From a virus: DNA of 21,189 bases. Position 1 is the first letter of the stretch. Every line of letters starts with the position of its first letter. Below are positions 6,709 to 13,933 of this stretch, in pieces. Where the stretch lies: IMG/VR virus record IMGVR_UViG_3300009183_000423, positions 1 to 21,189 of that record; one strand, 5' to 3'. A program made the translations under genes and the position numbers. The notes under the pieces are model-generated. The model worked only from the letters and a program-made list of their open reading frames with translations, was not told the DNA's origin and did not search any database.

Positions 6709-9078
6709 TTAAACGTTTCCAACGACTTCTTCAAAACTTACTCCAGTGCGAGTAGCAACGAAGGTAAGTCCAATGAAGTTGATTGATCTTGCAGGTTTTA
6801 CGAAAATGTCAGCCCTGAATTGATTTCCATCAATCACATCGGGAGTATTATTTGTCTCATCACAGATAACAACAAAATCGGTAATTCCTCTCTTTGATTT
6901 GACATCGCGGAGATATGGTTCAACAATGTTAATAAAGTTTGATCTTGTGATTACGTCATTGAATTCAAAAAGTTGTGATCTTGCTGCCCTTTCAATTGTT
7001 CCTTCAATTGTCAAAAACAAACGACGAACGTTGATTCTATCAAAAGCAGAAGCATAAGAGAGTGCAGTCTTATCACCAAATAAGATGATTCCAGCACCAG
7101 GAGAGAAAATAATTGGATTAATTCTCTTTGGATAAAGTAAATCTCTTTGTGCTTGTGAGGGATTGTAAGCAAGTTTTACAGCACCATTGATTCCACCTCT
7201 GGACGAACCAGCAGGGGAGAACCAAGGATATTGATTGATTGATGTTCTAGCCATCAATCCAGCAACGTCTGCATTACAAGCAACGTATCTGAAGGTGTTA
7301 TTAAATCTATCAAACATATACTTATAACCAGAATCAAAAACTGCATACGAAGATGAATTTATTGAGTCAAAGAAATTAATAACGTTTTGTGTTTGTGTAT
7401 CTGAGTTGGTAACATTTACAACTCCATCTCTGTGTGGAGAAATGACTGCAATACAATCTTTTCTTTGTTCTGCAATAGAAATTAATTCCTTTGCTTTTGC
7501 TTGTGAGTCAAAAATTGTAACACCACCAGAAGGTCCAGAAATTAAGAAATTGACTGAATATTCTGCTGGATTGGTAAGAATTCTGTAAGATGAAATTATA
7601 TTTGCGATTGTTGCATCCATTCCACCATTTGCAGAATAGTCAACACCACCAGTTAAGTTGTAAGTTACATTTCCAGCAGCACTAAATGTAGTTCCTTGTG
7701 CATTTGCTCCCCAATTTCCAGTTCCAGTAGCGGTAAGTCCTACAGTTGATGCAAATCCAGTAGCAGTTCCAGTTGGTGCATACCCAGCAAAAATATATGA
7801 AGATTTATTTGCAATGGAATCTTTATAGTATACTGGTTCTGTTGGTGAAATCTTACCATCAAGTGCTTTTGATAAGTAAGTATATTTTTCTAAAACATTT
7901 CCAGCAATACCAGTTACCAAACCAGTATCATCTACAACTGCAAGGTGGAATTCGTCATTACGACCATTTCTCTCTACACAATATTGTGAAGTTTTTGGTT
8001 TTTCTGCAATAGATTTCCAATAAACTGTAGTATTGGTAAGACCTAAAGTTTGTTGATTGTACCAATCTGACAATGTAGCAGAAGCAATTGAGCTAGTTGT
8101 TACACCTGCTGTAGTAATTACTCGAATTGCATTTGAAACAGTTGATGACGTAGAACCTCTTGTAAAAGTAAACGTTGTTGTTCCAATACCTGCTGTGATT
8201 GTTTTGTCAACAAAAATTGTACTTGCTCCAATAGAAACAACCGTTGTTCCTGCTGCTACACTTGTTCCAGAAACAATATCACCTAGTAGAATTCCAGTTG
8301 TTACGATTCCAGTAATTGAAACATCAAACGATTCACTCAAAAAACCAGAAGTTGTTGCAACTCCAACTGTTGTTGATACAGTAGATGTTGTTGGAGTTTG
8401 GAATGCATATGTACCTCCTTCAGTATAAGCAATTTGCGAAACTGTTGTTCCAGAAACTGTTTCAGATACTTTTACATACAGTTCACTTGCACCTACACCA
8501 GTGATAATTCCTCTCAAATAACCAGTAGCAGAAGAAGTTGATCCTGCACCAGCAATCACTCTACCATCAATTGACTGGGTGATTCCCATTCCAACAGATA
8601 CACCAGTAGTTGATATGCCTGAAATAGTTTGGTCAGCAAAAGCATCAATCGTGCAAACTTTTAAATTATTTGCCCACTTTCCTGGATTCTTGGCAGCATA
8701 GTACCAAGATGTTGCAGTTTGTTGGTTATTGATGTAATCTTCATATGTAGAAATTTTAAGCGTAGTTGATGCTACGGAAACACCAGCATTTGAATTATTT
8801 AAATTGTCTCCATCTGTTCTAATAACTCTAAGAATGCCACCATAAGAAAGATATGATGACGCACCTAACCAGTACTCATATTGAGCATCAGTCGAAAGAG
8901 GCTTACCGAATGTTTTAAGAAGATCGTTTTCAGTTTCAATTAAGATAGGAACATTTACTGGTCCTTTCTCAAATGGTCCTGCTATAGCGCCGACTTGATC
9001 ATTAATTGCATCAATTCTCCCAATAGTCAAGTCAACTTCTCTCGTTTTGACGCCCGGAGATACTAAGTTTAGCGACAT
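6709..9078 (-). CDS. 18: Contractile tail sheath protein gp18
   Basis: This 789-residue protein is the contractile sheath around the tail tube; T4 gp18 has 659. The N terminus (LVSPGVKTREVDLT) and the C-terminal part are well conserved with the family: YPWFSPAGSSRGGINGA, LLYPKRINPIIFSPGAGIIL, TIERAARSQLFEFND and RSINFIGLTFVATRTGVSFE. That conserved part carries the arms that link subunits. Residues about 145-335 are a Ser/Thr/Gly/Val-rich insertion with repeated short beta motifs (GTSVAAGTTVVSI, TTTFTFTRG), probably a surface domain. This explains the extra length. AGAGGG six bases before the ATG supports the start, and an exact late promoter lies 38 bases upstream. Confidence 0.96.
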   Translation of the reverse strand: MSLNLVSPGVKTREVDLTIGRIDAINDQVGAIAGPFEKGPVNVPILIETENDLLKTFGKPLSTDAQYEYWLGASSYLSYGGILRVIRTDGDNLNNSNAGVSVASTTLKISTYEDYINNQQTATSWYYAAKNPGKWANNLKVCTIDAFADQTISGISTTGVSVGMGITQSIDGRVIAGAGSTSSATGYLRGIITGVGASELYVKVSETVSGTTVSQIAYTEGGTYAFQTPTTSTVSTTVGVATTSGFLSESFDVSITGIVTTGILLGDIVSGTSVAAGTTVVSIGASTIFVDKTITAGIGTTTFTFTRGSTSSTVSNAIRVITTAGVTTSSIASATLSDWYNQQTLGLTNTTVYWKSIAEKPKTSQYCVERNGRNDEFHLAVVDDTGLVTGIAGNVLEKYTYLSKALDGKISPTEPVYYKDSIANKSSYIFAGYAPTGTATGFASTVGLTATGTGNWGANAQGTTFSAAGNVTYNLTGGVDYSANGGMDATIANIISSYRILTNPAEYSVNFLISGPSGGVTIFDSQAKAKELISIAEQRKDCIAVISPHRDGVVNVTNSDTQTQNVINFFDSINSSSYAVFDSGYKYMFDRFNNTFRYVACNADVAGLMARTSINQYPWFSPAGSSRGGINGAVKLAYNPSQAQRDLLYPKRINPIIFSPGAGIILFGDKTALSYASAFDRINVRRLFLTIEGTIERAARSQLFEFNDVITRSNFINIVEPYLRDVKSKRGITDFVVICDETNNTPDVIDGNQFRADIFVKPARSINFIGLTFVATRTGVSFEEVVGNV

Positions 9079-9115
9079 GTTTTTCCCTCTAAAGAAGTTT
9101 CATTTTGTCTAGAAG

Positions 9116-9123
9116 TATTTATA
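9116..9123 (-). promoter_or_regulatory. Late promoter TATAAATA upstream of gp18
   Basis: An exact T4 late octamer reads on the minus strand in the 57-base gap between gp17 and gp18, 38 bases before the gp18 ATG. It should start a gp18-gp19 transcript and raise sheath and tube output above that of the terminase genes. Confidence 0.8.
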
Positions 9124-9135
9124 AATTATTGTTTT

Positions 9136-10785
9136 TTAGTTATATTCCCACATATAAGATCTGTCTCCATATTCATCTATATGCCATCTATCTCCATCAA
9201 CATCTACAAATGAAGTTTCTTCATTAATTCCATCAGAAATAAACCCAAATGGAGACATATCCGCTTCAATTTGATCTTTCTGTTCTTCATATATTCTTTT
9301 GCGGACATCATTATCCGTCATTTCTCTAAAATAATCCTGAATAACTAACCAAGCAAAAATTACTAAACACATTGCTAAGTCATCATTACAACCTTCTTCT
9401 GCTTCAAATGATTGATTTTTTTGAATAAAAGTTGTCAATTCACTAATAATGTCATAATCGCTAATTATTAATTTATCATCTTCTATGATTGTTTTTAAAT
9501 TTGAACATCCAACTTTTTTTACAGTTTTGGACATTTTCACACCAAGTTGAGATTTCTTTCCAGAAAATCCTTGCCCAACTAATTGTCCTGCCCTACCTCT
9601 CATTGAACACATCAAAATGTTATCATATTCCAAATCAAAGTGAAGTATTGTTGATACTTGTTCTCCAATATCATTAACCTCAACTAAAACAAAGCATTTA
9701 TTGTATGCTTTTGCAACATCATGTATGATATTTGGAAAAAGCATTGGTTTTATTTCATTATTTCTATATTTTGCAACAACTCTATATGGGAAAGTAGTAA
9801 TATCAAAAACTACAAATGCAGAATAGTCATTACTCATACCTCTAGAAACGTCAACAGTCATCAAATAACTATTGTCCTCAATTGGTTCGTAATATACATC
9901 AAGACCTTTATTCCTTTTCAATGGATCTTCATAAACCATTGATCTAAGTTTGGATGGAGTAATTAAAGTATCAACAGACCCAAGAAATTCGCACTCAAAC
10001 TCTTGTGTGAACTGTCGTTCAGAAGTATTCGCAATTGTTTGTCGTTTCCACTCTGCGTCCCTTCCAGGCACTGCAGACCAATGAACTTCGAGTGGAATAT
10101 AACCATTCTTTCCTCTTTCGGCATCGTGCCAAAGTTTATAAAACATATTCATCCCATTAGGAGTTGAGATGATAATGACTTTTGTACTTGATCCTGAAGA
10201 AATAGTAGGATACACAGAAGAGAAAAACTGTTCTGCGATATGATTTGGAATGAACGCAAATTCGTCCAAGAAAATAATATTAAAAGAGTTTCCTCTAACA
10301 GCAGATGATGATGTGGATGCTGCTACAATTTTAGAACCATTTTCAAGTTCCAAAGAACCTTTGTTCCAAGAACCAACCCCTTGCTGCAACCACTTTGGCA
10401 AATTCTCATAAGATAGTTGCAATCTACCTAAAAGTTCTATTGCAGTTGCTGCTTTGTTTGCTAGAATTGCAATTCGTATATTATCATTAAAAAGGGCATA
10501 GTGAAGAAGATAAGATACAACAGTTGTTGATTTTCCTGTCTGCCTAGGAAGTTTTGCAATATTAAATCTATTTTGATGAAAGTTTGTAATCAATTCTTCC
10601 TGAAAATCATACATACTGAATGGAATTAATCCATCATCAAGAGAAACAATTTTTATATAATTTTTTGCAAAATATATTGGATCTTCTTTGCACCTTATAT
10701 ATTCTTCAATATTTTCTTTAGTAAATTCAATTTGAACGTTTTCAGCTTTTAAATTGGGATTTCCCTTATAATGTTTTTCTACCAT
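9136..10785 (-). CDS. 17: Terminase large subunit gp17
   Basis: This 549-residue packaging motor ATPase and headful nuclease docks on the gp20 portal. The ATPase domain has the Walker A variant LPRQTGKST (79-87), Walker B IIFLDEFA (171-178) and the coupling motif ISTPNG (206-211). The RNase H-like nuclease domain has metal-binding acids in VDVSRG (D312), VEVND (E369) and CNDDLAM (D468/D469), matching the T4 triad D401, E458 and D542. All key residues are intact. T4 gp17 has 610 residues; the difference is mainly at the N terminus. The C terminus ends in an unusual Asp/Trp/Tyr-rich tail. The start codon overlaps the stop of the 60-residue gene by one base (TAATG) and there is no clear Shine-Dalgarno sequence, so translational coupling is likely. 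Confidence 0.97.
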   Translation of the reverse strand: MVEKHYKGNPNLKAENVQIEFTKENIEEYIRCKEDPIYFAKNYIKIVSLDDGLIPFSMYDFQEELITNFHQNRFNIAKLPRQTGKSTTVVSYLLHYALFNDNIRIAILANKAATAIELLGRLQLSYENLPKWLQQGVGSWNKGSLELENGSKIVAASTSSSAVRGNSFNIIFLDEFAFIPNHIAEQFFSSVYPTISSGSSTKVIIISTPNGMNMFYKLWHDAERGKNGYIPLEVHWSAVPGRDAEWKRQTIANTSERQFTQEFECEFLGSVDTLITPSKLRSMVYEDPLKRNKGLDVYYEPIEDNSYLMTVDVSRGMSNDYSAFVVFDITTFPYRVVAKYRNNEIKPMLFPNIIHDVAKAYNKCFVLVEVNDIGEQVSTILHFDLEYDNILMCSMRGRAGQLVGQGFSGKKSQLGVKMSKTVKKVGCSNLKTIIEDDKLIISDYDIISELTTFIQKNQSFEAEEGCNDDLAMCLVIFAWLVIQDYFREMTDNDVRKRIYEEQKDQIEADMSPFGFISDGINEETSFVDVDGDRWHIDEYGDRSYMWEYN

Positions 10786-10967
10786 TATTTAATTATGTTT
10801 GTTTCTATTGCGGATAATGTTTCTTGTTGCTTAAAATAAAGTTTAATAAAAGATTTAGCAAGATTTTTTACAAATTTTATATCATCACAACTGTCTATTT
10901 CTCTTGAAATTTTTTCATATTCAAATATTTTACTCAAATTATTAAGTTCAATACTGTTTGGGTCCAT
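10785..10967 (-). CDS. Small conserved protein of unknown function upstream of gp17
   Basis: I choose the ATG at 10967, giving 60 residues that start MDPNSIELNNLSKIFEYEK. GGAG lies seven bases before it, whereas the longer frame upstream reads into the preceding gene and has no ribosome site. The protein looks helical; FEYEKISREIDSCDD and AKSFIKLYFKQQETL resemble short proteins I recall near gp17 in marine T4-like phages, but I cannot name a function. It overlaps the end of the 484-residue gene by 20 bases and the start of gp17 by one base. Its expression is therefore tied to the terminase. Confidence 0.75.
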   Translation of the reverse strand: MDPNSIELNNLSKIFEYEKISREIDSCDDIKFVKNLAKSFIKLYFKQQETLSAIETNIIK

Positions 10968-12402
10968 TTGTATCTCCAGTAAATAATAATGGTTTTGTTG
11001 GGTCTTTTGTGGATGGATTAAATGACAAGACAATTGCATTTGGATAAATTTTTCTTACTTCATCCGTGACTTGTTTTTTCGTTGGTCTTGTGAATTGCGG
11101 GAAAAACATCTGTGATGTAATATATTTCCCTCTCCAATTTAGTAGTATACTATAAGTTGTTCCGCGAGTTTGTATTCGTAGATAGTTTTCATCTATATCT
11201 TCAATTGTTGCTGATTCATTTGCAGGATACGGCATTGTTATATTATAATCTTTTTTTGAACTAATTATCTCTGCTGGTAAGGAGAACATATCCCAATATT
11301 TTGTACCATACTTACATTCTGTTCTTTTTTCGAGTTTTTCACATTTTGGACAATATCTATCTGCTCTTTCACGAATTAAAGTATGCCAATCACCCCCAAG
11401 TGAATCAGTACTTTCAGATTTTGTTCCCCAATTTGCAGCACCAACTTTACGACATTTTACAACTGCTCCAGAAGCATAAGCACTAGGCCAAACTTTATAC
11501 CTTGATTTGACTTTTGTTTTACAGGCATCTTCTTCTACATACTCTTCTGTTGCAACATTTATTGCCTTACCTTTTCTGTCTGGGTTTGGATCTTCTTTTC
11601 TCTTTCTTCTTGCTGCTGCATTTTCTTCATCATCAGACATATTTGCAGCCATTTTTGACGAACCACATTTTGGTTTAGTATTTTGTCCTGGTTGCTTCGC
11701 ACAAGGTTTCCCAGCATATTTCCCTCCCAATTGAACCCATCCTGGTTTTCCATCTTTTGATTTACTTTTGGAAAACCAATCGTGTAAAGAATAATCTCCT
11801 GATTTTCTTCCTTCACTAATACCTTTCATTTTTTCTGATTTGATTAAATCTATAATTTCTAAAAAGGTATTTCCATTTGCATCTTCAATTGTCACTGTCT
11901 CTTTAACATCTTTGAACTTTTTATGCTCTTTTTTTGCAGATGCTTCCATTTTTTTCAAACGAGTATAATAATCTGGAATTTCATCAAGATGTTGAAGAGC
12001 AATATCAATTGCTAAAGTTTTATTTTTTGTGTGTTCGTGTTCAATAGGAGCACCCATATCAAGTTGCTTCTGAATATCCGAAACATTCATACGATGTTTC
12101 CTTGCAATTTGCTCTACCGTTTTATGTGGTTTTAATTGCTCATTAACTTCTGTTTCTGACTCTCCACTATCCATATGGTCAGCAACAGTATCAATATAAT
12201 CAGCAGCTTTCGTGATTTTTGATTGTATCCAAGCTTCTAAATTTCCCTCACCGTTCAATTTTTTCAATAATCTGTCAATTGCATTTTTTGCAGTTTTTAA
12301 CTCACTTCTTGCCATTGAAAATTCATAATCTTCTGATATGATGGAATTACAAATCATCATATCTGTAATGAATCTCCAATTTTTAAAAGAGTTAATGCTC
12401 AT
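10948..12402 (-). CDS. 484-residue mosaic protein between the terminase subunits (DUF5661-like and DUF5872-like parts)
   Basis: I do not recognise a function, but several blocks resemble parts of marine phage proteins. Residues about 30-80 (ARSELKTAKNAIDRLL, then AWIQSKITKAADYIDTVADH) form a helical block seen in phage structural proteins. Residues about 92-153 (TVEQIARKHRMNVSDIQKQL, EHEHTKN, HLDEIPDYYTRLKKME) match my memory of DUF5661. Residues about 203-330 (LHDWFSKSKSKDGKPGWVQL, PNPDRKGKAINV, VWPSAYASGAVVKCRKVGAA) match DUF5872 and are very basic. CPKC at 351-354 with C363 looks like part of a zinc knuckle. Residues about 395-476 are a further folded part. A gp21-type site ISE-G lies at 195-198, so a processed, DNA-associated head protein is possible. 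A GGTAGAG element upstream supports the start. It splits gp16 from gp17. Confidence 0.85.
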   Translation of the reverse strand: MSINSFKNWRFITDMMICNSIISEDYEFSMARSELKTAKNAIDRLLKKLNGEGNLEAWIQSKITKAADYIDTVADHMDSGESETEVNEQLKPHKTVEQIARKHRMNVSDIQKQLDMGAPIEHEHTKNKTLAIDIALQHLDEIPDYYTRLKKMEASAKKEHKKFKDVKETVTIEDANGNTFLEIIDLIKSEKMKGISEGRKSGDYSLHDWFSKSKSKDGKPGWVQLGGKYAGKPCAKQPGQNTKPKCGSSKMAANMSDDEENAAARRKRKEDPNPDRKGKAINVATEEYVEEDACKTKVKSRYKVWPSAYASGAVVKCRKVGAANWGTKSESTDSLGGDWHTLIRERADRYCPKCEKLEKRTECKYGTKYWDMFSLPAEIISSKKDYNITMPYPANESATIEDIDENYLRIQTRGTTYSILLNWRGKYITSQMFFPQFTRPTKKQVTDEVRKIYPNAIVLSFNPSTKDPTKPLLFTGDTNGPKQY

Positions 12403-12422
12403 TGTTTTTTCTCTACCTTTTA

Positions 12423-12854
12423 TTATTTAGTTTTATCTTCAGGGTTTATCCCATTTTTGATTAATTTGTGAAGATCTGCCGTTGAACCAATGAATACAGA
12501 ATTGTTTACTGTAGATGGTCGTTTTGTTTCTTCTTCTCTTATTTTTTTATTTTTTTGTTGTAAGTCCATAAGTTTATCGGCAACGTCGGCAATATTTTTA
12601 ATTCCCTGAAGTGCAACTTCAAAGTCTCTTGCTTTTTCTGAACTTTGTGCTAATTCTAATATACTATCAATTGCTTCTTGTCCTTTTTCCAATAAAGCAT
12701 AATAATGTCCTCTTGTATATTCATAATCGGCATCTAAATCATTTTTATCTATTGGTATAGATAATTTTGATGGAGATCTTTTTATAATTTCCTTTTCTAT
12801 GGGAGTTGCCTCTATCTCTAATGCTTCATTAATTTCTTCAAATTTGTTATTCAT
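12423..12854 (-). CDS. 16: Terminase small subunit gp16
   Basis: This 143-residue protein should recognise DNA and stimulate the gp17 ATPase; T4 gp16 has 164. The family pattern is visible in DADYEYTRGHYYALLEKGQE, which enters the long central helical region IDSILELAQSSEKARDFEV (residues 62-80). VALQGIKNIADVADKLMDLQ (80-99) continues it and drives ring formation. The basic stretch KKIREEETKRP follows, and the C terminus is variable. The start overlaps the gp15 stop in an ATGA junction, and AAAGGT lies just upstream inside gp15. The next gene is the 484-residue mosaic rather than gp17. Confidence 0.9.
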   Translation of the reverse strand: MNNKFEEINEALEIEATPIEKEIIKRSPSKLSIPIDKNDLDADYEYTRGHYYALLEKGQEAIDSILELAQSSEKARDFEVALQGIKNIADVADKLMDLQQKNKKIREEETKRPSTVNNSVFIGSTADLHKLIKNGINPEDKTK

Positions 12855-13903
12855 ACATCAATACCTTTAGTTGGACTATATACTTTTCCGTCATTGTAGT
12901 CATAACGATATTCACTAAATCCAAAATCATCAGTTTGTTCTATTAAATCATCATCTAAAGAATTAATTAAATTAATATAACTTCCATTTGTGTGGGATTC
13001 AATTGGTGTGCTATCTTTACCTCTTGCTACAGTCAATGTATTTCCATCAATTGATTTGATTAACATTGATTCTGTATCAATTTGAATATAATCATTGACA
13101 GATAGATTTGTGGAATCTCCAACATCAAATGTTGTTATTTCATCGTCAATATTTTCTGCTAATGTTGTAGTGTGATCATCGTTGTAATCTTGTATTGCTC
13201 TTGGTTCTGCAACATATCTAAGTTGTCTAGAAGCATTTTTAGTATTTGTGTTGCTATAATAATCAACTTGTACTTTTTTGATAAATCCTTCATCGGAATT
13301 TGGAACAGGTCCAAATAGATAAGTTTTTGCTGTAAAATCTAATGTGTAAATAATAGTTCTTTTTTCTTCATATCCACTATCATAATTATCTTTAAATGAT
13401 ACATCTTCCAGAATCATTGGAATATCTCTCCTTTCTCCAATAGAAGATACCAAATCTACAGAAAGATTGAAAGATGGTTGAAAGTAAGGTAAAATTTGCT
13501 CTACGATTTGTAGAGCATCTTCATTATATTGAGTCATAATGGAAAGTTGTATGCCTATGTTATATGGAACAGGCATAAACATTTTTTTTATAGTTTTGTT
13601 ATCAGTTTGACTTATTGCTTTAAATGTTTGCATAGTAGAAATTTTTCTACTATTATCATAACGAATACTAGTCATTTCAAATGACATTCTTGGAAGTGTT
13701 ATTGATACTCTTTTTCTTAAGTCTGGTTTTTGTTCTAATCTAGCAAGAAACTTTTCTACTGGACCATAAGCAATTGGAACTCTAATAATACTATAATCTT
13801 CATCATTTTGTTTTTTGTGCTTAATATCAATGGTATTAAAAAGAGTACCAAAAGCAATAATGGTATTTCTAATTATTTCGTGGTAGTAGTATTGCCCAAA
13901 CAT
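12851..13903 (-). CDS. 15: Tail sheath stabiliser / tail completion protein gp15
   Basis: This 350-residue protein should form the ring on top of the tail that joins it to the neck; T4 gp15 has 272. The first 215 residues are clear family sequence: MFGQYYYHEIIRNTIIAFGT, VPIAYGPVEKFLARLEQ, VSITLPRMSFEMTSIRYD, MFMPVPYNIGIQLSIMTQYN and TLDFTAKTYLFGPV. Residues about 246-312 look inserted: LAENIDDEITTFDV, DYIQIDTESMLIKSIDGNTL, TVARGKDSTPIESH. This module is shared with the DUF4815 protein and accounts for most of the extra length. No Shine-Dalgarno sequence is visible; an AT-rich 30-base gap upstream contains a one-mismatch late promoter. Confidence 0.93.
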   Translation of the reverse strand: MFGQYYYHEIIRNTIIAFGTLFNTIDIKHKKQNDEDYSIIRVPIAYGPVEKFLARLEQKPDLRKRVSITLPRMSFEMTSIRYDNSRKISTMQTFKAISQTDNKTIKKMFMPVPYNIGIQLSIMTQYNEDALQIVEQILPYFQPSFNLSVDLVSSIGERRDIPMILEDVSFKDNYDSGYEEKRTIIYTLDFTAKTYLFGPVPNSDEGFIKKVQVDYYSNTNTKNASRQLRYVAEPRAIQDYNDDHTTTLAENIDDEITTFDVGDSTNLSVNDYIQIDTESMLIKSIDGNTLTVARGKDSTPIESHTNGSYINLINSLDDDLIEQTDDFGFSEYRYDYNDGKVYSPTKGIDV

Positions 13904-13924
13904 AATATTAAAAGTTTTATTAAT

Positions 13925-13932
13925 TATTTAGA
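13925..13932 (-). promoter_or_regulatory. Possible late promoter (TCTAAATA) upstream of gp15
   Basis: The minus strand reads TCTAAATA, one mismatch from TATAAATA at the second base. It lies in the gp14-gp15 gap, 22 bases before the gp15 ATG. The mismatch is at an internal position, so it is weaker than the NATAAATA-type sites, and AT-rich background makes chance matches likely. Confidence 0.3.
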
Positions 13933-13933
13933 T

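Noticed and set aside
8057-8428. Plus-strand 123-residue valine/threonine-rich frame
   Set aside because: It is the complement of the low-complexity Ser/Thr/Val insertion in gp18; similar shadow frames lie opposite gp14 (14256-14846).
9089-9103. Tiny upstream frame (ATG AAA CTT CTT TAG) in the gp18 leader
   Set aside because: Four codons with no ribosome site of its own; most likely chance, although its stop touches the gp18 ribosome site.
10968-11039. Longer start for the 60-residue protein (84 residues)
   Set aside because: The extra 24 residues overlap the mosaic gene, have no ribosome site and look non-conserved, whereas the ATG at 10967 has GGAG at good spacing.
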